From Microbacterium terregens (lineage in GTDB: Bacteria; Pseudomonadota; Alphaproteobacteria; Sphingomonadales; Sphingomonadaceae), in the NCBI RefSeq assembly GCF_027922045.1, contig NZ_BSEX01000006.1, positions 802,649 through 866,648 on the forward strand: a DNA stretch of 64,000 nt. Reading direction: 5' to 3'. A program made the position numbers and the translations under genes. Within the stretch, counting starts at the first letter, position 1. Every line of letters starts with the position of its first letter. The notes under the pieces are model-generated. The model searched no databases. It was not told the DNA's origin and saw only the letters and a list, made by a program, of their open reading frames with translations. This document shows positions 28,162-37,100 of this stretch, in pieces.

Positions 28162-28383
28162 ATGCGGAATAAGCTCCCGCTGCAGGCGCCCACCGAGGCT
28201 CCGGCGCCGCCTCTGGAGCCGATCGCTGTTCGCATCCCAGAAGCCATGCGGCTCACCGGGATCGGGCGATCCAAGCTCTACGAGCTGATCGCTTCGGGTG
28301 ATGTCGAGACGGCGAAGATCGGCACCTGCACGCTGATCACCTTCGCCAGCTTGAGACAGCTGATCGAGAAGGCACGAAGGTGA
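28162..28383 (+). CDS. AlpA-like excisionase/HTH regulator
   Basis: A 73-residue protein with a MerR-like winged helix of the AlpA/excisionase class: RIPEAMRLTGIGRSKLYELI is followed by a wing ending AKIGTCTLI and a final helix. In P4-like islands such proteins activate the integrase or act as directionality factors. I place the start at ATG 28162 (GAGGA about 11 bases upstream), which leaves a short Pro-rich leader; the frame could begin at 28117. It converges on the integrase gene with only 12 bases between the stops. Confidence 0.75.
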   Translation: MRNKLPLQAPTEAPAPPLEPIAVRIPEAMRLTGIGRSKLYELIASGDVETAKIGTCTLITFASLRQLIEKARR

Positions 28384-28395
28384 CGGACGGCAAGC

Positions 28396-29615
28396 TCAAC
28401 GCCTGCCGAACGCTCCCTTCAGGACCTTCCCGCTCGACCGGATTTCGTCGAGCTGGTCGGACCAGGACTGCATCATCCTGACGCGCTCCTCCCAGTGTTC
28501 GCCGCGCGCATAGGCGCGGCGAACACCATTGCCCTCGACGTGCGCGAGCTGCCTTTCGATCGCATCCGGGTGCCACTTGCCCGTCTCATTGAGCAGCGTG
28601 CTCGCCATCGCGCGGAAGCCGTGGGAGGTCATCTCCTCGCCCGTATAGCCGAGCCGACGGAGCGCCTGATTGAGCGTGTTCTCCGACATCGGACGACGCG
28701 AGGTGTAGAAGCTCGGGAACACGTACTGACCCGCGCCGGTGATGCCACGAAGGTTGGTTAGGATCTCCAGCGCTGGATCGAAAGCGGCACGCGATGCGGC
28801 CGGCGCATCTTCATCTTGTTGGCCGGGATCGTCCCGATGGCGGCGTCTAGATCGATCTCCGACCACTCGGCATGGCGCAGCTCGCCGGGTCGCACGAACA
28901 GGTGCGCGGCCAGTTGAAGTCCCGCCCGTGTCGTCGCATGGCCGGTGAAATCGTCGATCGCGCGGAGCAGCACGCCGACCTCAACCGGGTCCGTGATTGC
29001 CGCGCGGTGGGTCACCTTTGGGGTGATCAGAGCGTCGCCCAGCGCGGACGAGATATCGTGCTGCGCCCGTCCGGTAGCGATGGCGTAGCGGAACACCCGG
29101 CCGCTGACGCTCCGCAGTCGGCGGGCGCTCTCATAACGACCGCGCCCCTCGACGCTGCGGAGGACGGCCAGCAGCTCCAGCGGCAGAATGTCGGCGATCG
29201 GACGGTCACCGATCAGCGGATAGGCGAAGTCGAGTAGCCACCGGATTTTGCCGAGCGTGACATCGGCTCGACCCTCCTTCTCGACCTTCGCCAGCCATTC
29301 CTCCGCGATGTCCTTGAACGTGGTAGCGGACGAGAGCGAAGCGATCAGCTTGTCCCGCTTCTTGCGCGCGAACGGGTCTTCGCCCGCGGCCAGTGCGCTT
29401 CGCGCCCTGTCACGTGCTTCCCGCGCGTCGGCGAGGCTGACCTTCGGGTATACGCCGAGAGCAAGCGTCTTGTAGCGGCCGCTCAGGCGGTAGTTCAGCC
29501 GCCAGTAGCGGCCGCCCTGCGGCGTCACCAACAGATAGAGGCCGTCGGCATCGTTGAGCTTGTAGGCTTTGTCCCGGACCTGCGCTTTGGACACGGCCAA
29601 TGCTGAAAGAGGCAT
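28396..29615 (-). pseudogene. P4-type tyrosine integrase, frameshifted
   Basis: The 5' part (29615 to about 28780) encodes the arm-binding DUF4102 domain (KLNDADGLYLLVTP), the core-binding domain and the first catalytic Arg (VRPGELRHAEW). The 3' part continues in another frame with ALEILTNLRG, the HGFRAMAST box (H-x-x-R) and the RRAYARGEHW segment with the likely nucleophile Tyr. Loss of one G at CCAGCGCTGG (28767-28776; CAGGCGCTGG expected) would explain the shift. Without correction the product ends after about 285 residues, lacking the second Arg and the Tyr. The gene abuts tRNA-Leu, its presumed integration target. A sequencing error is the alternative. Confidence 0.85.
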
Positions 29616-29617
29616 GA

Positions 29618-29663
29618 GGGTATCTCACTACAGAGCATACGATTTTTGATACCCTGAGCATAC
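29618..29663. promoter_or_regulatory. integrase promoter region with inverted and direct repeats
   Basis: Just upstream of the integrase start, GGGTATC (29618-29624) and GATACCC (29648-29654) form an inverted repeat, and GAGCATAC is present twice (29633-29640 and 29656-29663), 23 bases apart. Such repeats between an integrase gene and its tRNA target are typical arm-type or operator sites; the assignment is inferred. Confidence 0.5.
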
Positions 29664-29779
29664 CCGATTTGTTCTCGGAAACCCAGACCCGCGGGCGGAC
29701 GCCTACGGACCGGCAGTCCGCTAAACCGTCGGCTTTCTGAGGCTTTTTGGAAGCCGGCGGACGCCGGCGGAAGAACAAA

Positions 29780-29799
29780 TGGTGCCCAGAAGAGGACTC
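29780..29799 (+). repeat. right attachment-site copy within the tRNA-Leu 3' end
   Basis: Twenty bases covering the CCA end, acceptor stem and part of the T-arm of tRNA-Leu. The last 14 bases match the left copy at 15032-15045 exactly, in direct orientation. The island end therefore keeps the tRNA intact. Confidence 0.8.
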
Positions 29800-29866
29800 G
29801 AACCTCCACGACCTTGCGATCGCCAGCACCTGAAGCTGGTGCGTCTACCAATTCCGCCATCTGGGC
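29780..29866 (-). tRNA. tRNA-Leu (anticodon CAG)
   Basis: The 87-nt minus-strand gene folds as a class II tRNA. The acceptor stem is GCCCAGA with TCTGGGC, the D-arm contains AATTGGTAGA, and the anticodon stem CCAGC/GCTGG encloses loop TTCAGGT with anticodon CAG. A long variable arm and a T-arm with TTCGAGT follow. Discriminator A and an encoded CCA close the 3' end. Its 3' end is the island's integration site. Confidence 0.95.
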
Positions 29867-29882
29867 ACGGGGTAGGCCGGCG

Positions 29883-29911
29883 CCTCTACGGGTCCCTGCC
29901 GGGGGTGTCAA
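29883..29911 (-). promoter_or_regulatory. promoter of tRNA-Leu
   Basis: On the minus strand, TTGACA (29911-29906) and TAGAGG (29888-29883) are separated by 17 bases, ending 17 bases before the tRNA 5' end. The consensus -35 and correct spacing make this a good sigma70 promoter. Confidence 0.6.
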
Positions 29912-30039
29912 CAGCCCCGTTACGACTTTTTCCCGAGCGCTGCGTTTTTTCGCACCGGCCCGCGCTCCCTTGCCCTTCGGGGCTGGGCGCGGCATGGGCT
30001 GGACTTGCGAAAAAACCTGGGCGGACCAAGGCAAGCACG

Positions 30040-30969
30040 ATGAAGAACAAGGTGATCACGCTGATCGGCGGCGGCGGGTTCGTCGGCCGCTATGTCGCAC
30101 AGGCCCTGCTGCGCCGCGGCGCGCGGGTGCGCATCGCGCAACGCGATCCGCGCCAGGCCTATTTCCTGCGCACCCAGAGCGCGCTGGGCCAGACCCAGTT
30201 CATCGCGGCCGACGTCCGCCGCCCCGATACCATCGCCCGCGCGATGATGGGTGCCGATGCGGTGGTGAACCTCGCCGGCACGCTCGGCAGCGACGCCGAC
30301 GCCGTCCAGGCCAAGGGCGCCGCCGCCGTCGCAGAGGCGGCCCGCGCCGCCGGGGTCGAGGCGCTGGTCCATTTCTCGGCGATCGGTGCCGATGCCCAGG
30401 GCGAGACCCCCTATGCCCGCTCCAAGGGCGAGGGCGAGGCGGCGGTGCGTCAGCACTTCCCCAACGCCACCATCCTGCGCCCGTCGCTGATCTTCGGCCG
30501 CGAGGACCAGTTCGCCAACCGCTTCGCCCGCATGGTCGAGAAGCTGCCGGTGGTGCCGGTGATCGCGCCCAAGACGCGCTTCCAGCCGGTCTATGTCGTG
30601 GACGTCGCCGCCGCCGCGGTCGCGGCGCTCGAGGATCCGGAGCGCTTCGGCGGCCGCACCTTCGAACTCGGCGGCCCGGACGTGCTGTCGATGGCGGAGC
30701 TGATCCGGCAGATCGCATCGCTGCTCGATCGCAAGATCCGCACCGTCGAGCTCGGCACCGGCACCGCCGGGCTGGTCGCGGCGCTTCCGGGCACGCCGAT
30801 CACGCGTGACCAGCTGCGCATGCTCGGCCACGACAATCTGGTGTCGCCGGGCGCGGAAGGGCTCGTCGAGCTCGGCGTCACCCCGACCCCGTTCGAATCG
30901 GTCGCGCCGCAGTGGCTGGTCCAGTTCCGCCGCTACGGCCGTTTCTCGCGCCACGCGCACACGGCCTGA
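30040..30969 (+). CDS. complex I NDUFA9-family NAD(P)-binding protein
   Basis: A 309-residue atypical short-chain dehydrogenase with the N-terminal Rossmann motif IGGGGFVGRYV, a GADAVVNLAG segment and the central RPSLIFGREDQF, which are typical of the NDUFA9/complex I assembly branch common in alphaproteobacteria. It lacks a clear YxxxK catalytic pair, as is usual for this branch. It may support respiratory complex I or quinone metabolism, but it could also be a general NAD(P)H-binding epimerase homologue. The ATG 30040 start gives MKNKVITLIGG. uppP follows 20 bases downstream on the same strand. Confidence 0.8.
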   Translation: MKNKVITLIGGGGFVGRYVAQALLRRGARVRIAQRDPRQAYFLRTQSALGQTQFIAADVRRPDTIARAMMGADAVVNLAGTLGSDADAVQAKGAAAVAEAARAAGVEALVHFSAIGADAQGETPYARSKGEGEAAVRQHFPNATILRPSLIFGREDQFANRFARMVEKLPVVPVIAPKTRFQPVYVVDVAAAAVAALEDPERFGGRTFELGGPDVLSMAELIRQIASLLDRKIRTVELGTGTAGLVAALPGTPITRDQLRMLGHDNLVSPGAEGLVELGVTPTPFESVAPQWLVQFRRYGRFSRHAHTA

Positions 30970-30989
30970 GGGCCTTTGACGGGACGCTC

Positions 30990-31790
30990 ATGACCGATCT
31001 CCTGACCATCATCCTCCTCGGCATCGTCGAGGGGGTCACCGAGTTCCTGCCCGTCTCCTCGACCGGCCACCTGATCCTCGCCGGGGCCCTGCTGGGCTTC
31101 AAGGGCGAGGCATCGGGCACGTTCGAGATCGTGATCCAGCTGGGCGCGATCCTGTCGGTGATCGTGCTCTACTGGCGGCGCTTCTGGGACGTGTTCGTGG
31201 GGCTGGGCCGGCGCGATCCGCGCGCGATCGCCTTCACCCGCAACGTGGCGCTCGCCTTCCTGCCCTCTGCCGTGATCGGCCTGATCGTCTACAAGATGGT
31301 CAAGGCGATGCTGGAGAGCCCGATGACGGTCGCGGTAGCGCTGGTCGTCGGCGGCATCGCCATTCTGGTGATCGAACGGCTGGTGAAGACGCCCCGGACC
31401 ACGGACGTCGAGCAGATCAGCTGGAAGGTGGCGCTCGGCATCGGCCTCATCCAGTGCCTGGCGATGATCCCGGGCGTCAGCCGCTCGGGCGCCACCATCA
31501 TGGGCGCGCTGGGCTTGGGCGTCGATCGCAAGACCGCGGCGGAGTTCAGCTTCTTCCTCGCCGTCCCCACCATGCTCGCCGCTTCCGCCTATGATCTCTA
31601 CAAGAATGCGGAGTCGATCGGCAGCGACGGCTGGCTCGCGATCGCGATCGGCTTCGTCGTCTCGTTCGTCGTCGCGCTGCTGGTGATCCGCTGGTTCCTG
31701 GGCATCGTCACCCGCCACGGCTTCACCCCCTTTGCCTGGTATCGAATCGTCGCCGGCGGCATCGCCATCGTCTGGCTGTCGCAGCTGTAG
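30990..31790 (+). CDS. uppP: undecaprenyl-diphosphatase UppP (BacA)
   Basis: A 266-residue integral membrane enzyme with the two family signatures: EGVTEFLPVSSTGHLIL at the N-terminus and PGVSRSGATI in the middle. It removes a phosphate from undecaprenyl diphosphate to recycle the lipid carrier for peptidoglycan synthesis and gives bacitracin tolerance. Several hydrophobic helices follow through to the C-terminus. ATG 30990 is preferred because it begins directly at the first membrane segment; the frame extends 26 codons upstream into the preceding gene. It probably shares a transcript with the NDUFA9-like gene. Confidence 0.95.
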   Translation: MTDLLTIILLGIVEGVTEFLPVSSTGHLILAGALLGFKGEASGTFEIVIQLGAILSVIVLYWRRFWDVFVGLGRRDPRAIAFTRNVALAFLPSAVIGLIVYKMVKAMLESPMTVAVALVVGGIAILVIERLVKTPRTTDVEQISWKVALGIGLIQCLAMIPGVSRSGATIMGALGLGVDRKTAAEFSFFLAVPTMLAASAYDLYKNAESIGSDGWLAIAIGFVVSFVVALLVIRWFLGIVTRHGFTPFAWYRIVAGGIAIVWLSQL

Positions 31791-31804
31791 GTCCGGAACG
31801 GCCA

Positions 31805-31939
31805 CATCTTCTTTGCTGAAGATGCGAGCGTTTCGCAACTCCAGCAGCTTCTGCGAAGAACAAGGTCAGCACTCCTGACCTAACGATAGAATATTGCGTG
31901 ACTTGGCCCTCCGGCTGTGCTTTTCGCACACGCCGGAGG
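31805..31939 (+). promoter_or_regulatory. structured region upstream of gltD with SD-covering hairpin
   Basis: Four inverted repeats follow each other: CATCTTC/GAAGATG (31805-31824), TTCGCA/TGCGAA (31832-31857), GGTCAG-CACTC-CTGACC (31864-31880), and a 13-bp stem with one bulge at 31908-31939 whose right arm contains the GGAGG of gltD. A TAGAAT at 31887-31892 could be a -10 element. In that case the third repeat would lie over the -35 region as an operator, and the transcript would begin just before the last hairpin. Confidence 0.55.
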
Positions 31940-31944
31940 AAGTC

Positions 31945-33426
31945 ATGGCTGCTGACCAGATGCTCAAGTTCGTTGCGCGCCCCCAGGCCTATCCGGCCAA
32001 GCGGGAGCCGGAGTTGCGCGCGGAGGACTTTCGCGAGATCGCGGACCGCTATGCGACGCCTACCGCAGAGGCGCAGGCCGGCCGCTGCTCGCAATGCGGC
32101 GTGCCCTATTGCTCGGTCCACTGCCCGCTTCACAACCACATCCCCGACTGGCTGCGCCTGACGGCGGAAGGCCGGCTGCGCGAGGCGTACGAGCTCTCCA
32201 ACGCCACCTCGACCATGCCCGAGATCTGCGGCCGCATCTGCCCGCAGGACCGGCTGTGCGAGGGCAATTGCGTCATTGAATTCTCCGGCCACGGCGCCGT
32301 CACCATCGGCTCGGTGGAGAAGTTCATCACCGACAAGGCCTGGGACGAGGGCTGGGTCGAGCCGGTCGCGGTCGGCCCGGAGCGCGGCCAGTCGGTCGGC
32401 ATCATCGGCGCGGGCCCCGCAGGCCTCTCGGCTGCCGACTGGCTGCGCACCGCGGGCTATGAGGTGCATGTCTATGACCGGCACGATCGCGCCGGCGGCC
32501 TGCTGACCTATGGCATCCCCGGCTTCAAGCTCGAGAAGCATGTCGTCACCCGCCGCGTGCAGCGGCTGAAGGACGCCGGCATCGTCTTCCACGAAGGCTT
32601 CGACATCGGCCGCGATGCGACGCTGGAGCAACTGCGCCAGCGCCACGACGCGCTGCTGGTCGCAACCGGCGTCTACAAGCCGCGCGCCATCAAGGCGCCC
32701 GGCGTCGCCACCGACGGGGTGGTCGATGCGCTCGACTATCTCACCGCCTCCAACCGCAAGAGCTTCGGCGACGCGGTGCCCGCCTTCGACGGCGGCGCGC
32801 TCAATGCCGAGGGCAAGAAGGTCGTCGTGATCGGCGGCGGCGATACTGCCATGGACTGCGTGCGCACGGCGATCCGCCAGGGCGCGACCTCGGTGAAGTG
32901 CCTCTACCGCCGCGACCGCGCCAACATGCCGGGCTCGCAGCGCGAGGTCGCCAATGCCGAGGAGGAAGGCGCCGAGTTCGTCTGGCTCTCCGCCCCCGCC
33001 GCGTTCGAGGGCGAGGGCAAGGTGACCGCCGTCCGCGCGACGGCCATGCGCCTGGGCGCCCCCGACGCCACCGGTCGCCGCGCGCCCGAGGTCGATCCCG
33101 GAAGCGAGTTCGTGCTGGAGGCCGATCTCGTCATCAAGGCGCTCGGCTTCGATGCGGAGGACCTGCCCACCCTGTTCGGCAGCCCGGATCTGGGCGTCAC
33201 CCGCTGGGGCACGCTGCGCGTCGACGGCAAGTCGATGATGACCAGCCTGGACGGCGTGTTCGCCGCCGGCGACATCGTCCGCGGCGCCTCGCTGGTCGTC
33301 TGGGCGATCCGCGACGGCCGCGACGTCTCCGAACACATGCACCGCTACCTGCGCGAAAAGGCCAAGGCCGCAAAGGCGGGCGCCGTCCCCGTGCCGGAGC
33401 GCCAGGCGACGATGGTCGCGGCATGA
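31945..33426 (+). CDS. gltD: glutamate synthase (NADPH) small subunit
   Basis: A 493-residue flavoprotein that passes electrons from NADPH through FAD and iron-sulfur clusters to the large subunit GltB. Two Cys clusters (CSQCGVPYC, then CGRICPQDRLCEGNC) bind 4Fe-4S centres. The FAD-binding motif GIIGAGPAGLS and the NADPH motif VVVIGGGDTAMDC follow, with a C-terminal AAGDIVRG loop. ATG 31945 is set by GGAGGA five bases upstream; the frame extends 17 codons further without support. The ribosome binding site is buried in a hairpin. Here gltD comes before gltB, with a DUF2059 gene between them. Confidence 0.95.
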   Translation: MAADQMLKFVARPQAYPAKREPELRAEDFREIADRYATPTAEAQAGRCSQCGVPYCSVHCPLHNHIPDWLRLTAEGRLREAYELSNATSTMPEICGRICPQDRLCEGNCVIEFSGHGAVTIGSVEKFITDKAWDEGWVEPVAVGPERGQSVGIIGAGPAGLSAADWLRTAGYEVHVYDRHDRAGGLLTYGIPGFKLEKHVVTRRVQRLKDAGIVFHEGFDIGRDATLEQLRQRHDALLVATGVYKPRAIKAPGVATDGVVDALDYLTASNRKSFGDAVPAFDGGALNAEGKKVVVIGGGDTAMDCVRTAIRQGATSVKCLYRRDRANMPGSQREVANAEEEGAEFVWLSAPAAFEGEGKVTAVRATAMRLGAPDATGRRAPEVDPGSEFVLEADLVIKALGFDAEDLPTLFGSPDLGVTRWGTLRVDGKSMMTSLDGVFAAGDIVRGASLVVWAIRDGRDVSEHMHRYLREKAKAAKAGAVPVPERQATMVAA

Positions 33427-34166
33427 TGCTCTCCCTGCTGCTCACGGCGGCAGTGGCGATCGGCCAGGCACCGCCTGCGCCTGTCGTGCTTCCAACTGCG
33501 GAGATCTCCAGCCCCGCTCCTCGGGAGGCCGCACTGACGCTGGCGAGACTGCTCAACAGCGAGGCATCCATCATCGGCGACGGTGATGATGACACCAAGG
33601 TGGTCTCGTTGATCCGGCAGCTGGCGGAGGGAGAGCCGGAGCTTGTCAGCCTGGAGCGAAAGCATCCTGGTTTGATGAAGGCTATGGCAAGCGCCATCTT
33701 GCCGATCATCAATCGCTCGGAACGGGAGCGGCTGCCCGAACTGCAGCGCCGCCAGGCGATCTTGTACGGCAGCACCTTCAATGACGCCGATCTGATGACC
33801 CTCATCGACTTTTACAGCTCCCCGACCGGGCAGAAGCTGATCGCCATCATGAACGACGCGGTACGCCCGAACGCCATGCTCGCCGAAATGACTGCTTCAC
33901 CAGATCTGAAAATCAGCCCGGCATCGGTGTTGAAGGACATCGCTGCTGTGAAACCCGAACTCGCGAAACAAATGACGGCAGAGGATCAGGAGATCCTGAC
34001 GGTGTTTGGCAAAAGTGGGTTGATCCCTCGCATTGAGGCCGTGGCGCCAAAAACCCAGGCGATTGCCCTCGCCTGGTATGACGAGAACGCCCCTTGGGAA
34101 GAGGCAGAGACGGAGAAGGCTTTGGCTTCCGTCCTGAACGAGTTTGGGATCGGAGACGACGAATGA
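33423..34166 (+). CDS. DUF2059-domain protein embedded in the glutamate synthase operon
   Basis: A 247-residue protein with a short N-terminal signal peptide (LLLTAAVAIGQA) and a DUF2059 domain (about residues 100-150, FNDADLMTLIDFYSSPTGQKL). Such proteins are predicted periplasmic and of unknown function. Its ATG overlaps the gltD stop (ATGATG at 33423), and its own TGA overlaps the gltB ATG, so all three genes are translationally coupled. Its codon use is less GC-rich than that of gltD and gltB, which suggests a later insertion into the operon. A role in glutamate metabolism is not implied by sequence. Confidence 0.75.
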   Translation: MMLSLLLTAAVAIGQAPPAPVVLPTAEISSPAPREAALTLARLLNSEASIIGDGDDDTKVVSLIRQLAEGEPELVSLERKHPGLMKAMASAILPIINRSERERLPELQRRQAILYGSTFNDADLMTLIDFYSSPTGQKLIAIMNDAVRPNAMLAEMTASPDLKISPASVLKDIAAVKPELAKQMTAEDQEILTVFGKSGLIPRIEAVAPKTQAIALAWYDENAPWEEAETEKALASVLNEFGIGDDE

Positions 34167-37100
34167 CCACCCCCACCCTCCAGTCGGAGCGCGAGCGCCT
34201 CGCCCGCGAAGGCATGTACCGCCCCGAGTTCGAGAGCGACGCGTGCGGCGTCGGTCTGGTCGCCGCCACCGACGGCACCAGCTCGCGCCGCGTCGTCCAG
34301 TCGGCCATCGACGCTCTGCGTGCGGTCTGGCACCGCGGCGCGGTCGATGCCGACGGCAAGACCGGCGACGGCGCGGGCTTGCACGTCGATCTCCCCACGC
34401 GCTTCTTCGAGGATGCGGTGTCGCTCGCCGGCCACCGCATGCGTCCGAACCGGCTGGCGGTCGGCATGATCTTCCTGCCGCGCACCGATCTCGGCGCGCA
34501 GGAGACCTGCCGCACCATCGTCGAGAGCGAGATCATCGACGCCGGCTACACCATCTATGGCTGGCGCCAGGTGCCGGTCGACGTGTCCGTCATCGGCCTG
34601 AAGGCGCAGGCCACCCGCCCGGAGATCGAGCAGATCATGATCGCCGGGCCGCTGCCCGACGACGTGGATGCCGCCGAGTTCGAAAAGAACCTTTATCTGG
34701 TCCGCCGCCGGATCGAGAAGCGCGTGATCGCAGCGCAGATCAGCGGCTTCTACATCTGCTCGCTGTCGTGCCGGTCGATCATCTACAAGGGGCTGTTCCT
34801 CGCGGAGTCCCTCTCGGACTTCTACCCGGACCTGAAGGACGACCGGTTCGAGAGCCGCGTTGCGATCTTCCACCAGCGCTATTCCACCAACACCTTCCCG
34901 CAATGGTGGCTGGCCCAACCGTTCCGCTGCCTCGCCCACAATGGCGAGGTCAACACGATCCGCGGCAACAAGAACTGGATGCTCAGCCACGAGATCAAGA
35001 TGGCGAGCCTGGCGTTCGGCGAACGCTCGGAGGACATCAAGCCGGTGATCCCGGCCGGCGCCTCCGACACCGCTGCGCTCGACGCCGTGTTCGAGGCGAT
35101 CTGCCGCTCCGGTCGCGATGCCCCCACCGCCAAGCTGATGCTGGTGCCCGAGGCGTGGCAGGAGAATGAGGACCTGCCCGCCCCTCACCTCGCCATGTAC
35201 GAATATCTCGCCTCGGTGATGGAGCCGTGGGACGGGCCGGCCGCGCTTGCGATGACGGACGGCCGCTGGGCGGTCGCGGGCATGGACCGCAACGCGCTGC
35301 GCCCCTTGCGCTACACCCAGACCAACGATGGCCTGCTGATCGTCGGCTCCGAAGCCGGCATGGTCGTTGTGCCGGAGGCGACGGTGCTCGCCAAGGGGCG
35401 GCTGGGGCCGGGCCAGATGATCGCCGTCGACCTGCACGAGGGCCGCGTCTTCGACGATCGCACGATCAAGGACCAGCTCGCGGCCGAGGCCGACTACGCG
35501 TCCATGATCCAGAACTTCCTGACCATCGACGATCTCGCCCCCGTCGCCGGCGAGCAGCTGCCGCGCTACGACCGCGCCGAGCTCGCGCGGCGCCAGGTCG
35601 CCGCCGGCCAGACGCTGGAGGACATGGAGCTGATCCTGTCGCCGATGGTCGAGGGGGGCAAGGAAGCGATCGGCTCGATGGGCGACGACACGCCGCTTGC
35701 CGTCATCTCGGACAAGCCGCGGCTGGTCAGCCAGTTCTTCCGCCAGAACTTCAGCCAGGTGACCAACCCGCCGATCGACCCGTTGCGCGAGCGCCACGTC
35801 ATGTCGCTGCGCACCCGCTTCGGCAATTTCTCCAACATCCTCGACACCCGGGGCCGCCCGAACGCGGTGCTGGTGCTCGAAAGCCCGGTCCTCACCAGCG
35901 AGGACTGGCTGCGGCTCAAGCGCTATTTCGGCGCCCAGTCGGCCGAGATCGACTGCACCTTCGAGGTCGGCGACGACCATGAAGTGCTGCGCGCCGCCAT
36001 CCAGCGCATCCGCCAGGAGGCCGAGCAGGCCGTGCGCGAAGGCCGCAGCGAGCTGTTCCTCACCGACGAGAACGTCGGCCCCGATCGCGTCGCCATCCCC
36101 GGCGTGCTCGCGGCCGCCGCGGTCCACACCCACCTCGTCCGCCGCGGCCTGCGCGCCTATGCATCGGTCAACGTCCGCACCGCCGAGTGCCTTGACACGC
36201 ACTATTATGCGGTGCTGGTCGGCGTCGGCGCGACGACGGTGAACGCCTATCTGGCGGAAGCCGCGATCGCCGATCGCCACGCCCGCGGCCTGTTCGGCGA
36301 CATGACGCTCGACCAGTGCCTCGGCCAGCACCGCCATGCGGTGAACGAGGGCCTGCTCAAGATCCTGTCGAAGATGGGGATCGCCGTGATCTCCAGCTAC
36401 CGCGGCGGCTACAACTTCGAGGCGGTCGGCCTGTCGCGCGCACTCGTCAACGACCTCTTCCCCGGCATGCCGGCGAAGATCTCGGGCGAGGGCTATCACT
36501 CGCTCCACTACAGCGCGATGCTCAAGCACCAGGCGGCGTTCGACCGCGGCGTGGCGACGCTCCCGATCGGCGGCTTCTATCGCCAGCGCGATGGTGGCGA
36601 GACCCACGCCTATTCGGCGCAGCTGATGCACCTGCTGCAGTCGGCCGTCGCCCGCGACAGCTTCTCGACCTACATGCAGTTCTCGCGCGGGGTGCGCGAC
36701 TTGCCGCCGGTCTATCTGCGCGACCTGCTCGAGTTCAACTATCCCGACGAGGGGATCGCCATCGAGAAGGTCGAGGCGATTACCGAGATCCGCAAGCGCT
36801 TCGTCACCCCCGGCATGTCGCTGGGCGCACTGTCGCCGGAAGCGCACGAGACGCTGGCGATCGCGATGAACCGCATCGGCGCCAAGGCGGTGTCGGGCGA
36901 GGGCGGCGAGGACAAGGCGCGCTACCAGCCGTACGAGAATGGCGACAACGCCAACTCGACGATCAAGCAGATCGCGTCGGGCCGCTTCGGCGTCACGGCG
37001 GAATATCTCAACGCCTGCGACGAGATCGAGATCAAGGTGGCCCAGGGCGCCAAGCCCGGCGAGGGCGGGCAGCTGCCCGGCTTCAAGGTGACCGAGTTCA

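Larger units (their letters stand above)
15027..29799. mobile_element. tRNA-Leu-integrated genomic island carrying defence genes
   Basis: A 14.8 kb element is bounded by direct repeats of the tRNA-Leu 3' end. A P4-type integrase and an AlpA-like regulator lie at the tRNA end. The cargo is a helicase/methyltransferase/ATPase operon, RhuM and a GmrSD restriction enzyme. Codon use looks less GC-rich than in the flanks, consistent with horizontal transfer. The integrase is frameshifted, so the element is probably not self-mobile now. Confidence 0.85.

Noticed and set aside
15027..29799. Prophage
   Set aside because: No capsid, tail, terminase, lysis or phage replication genes are present; the element is a small integrative island.
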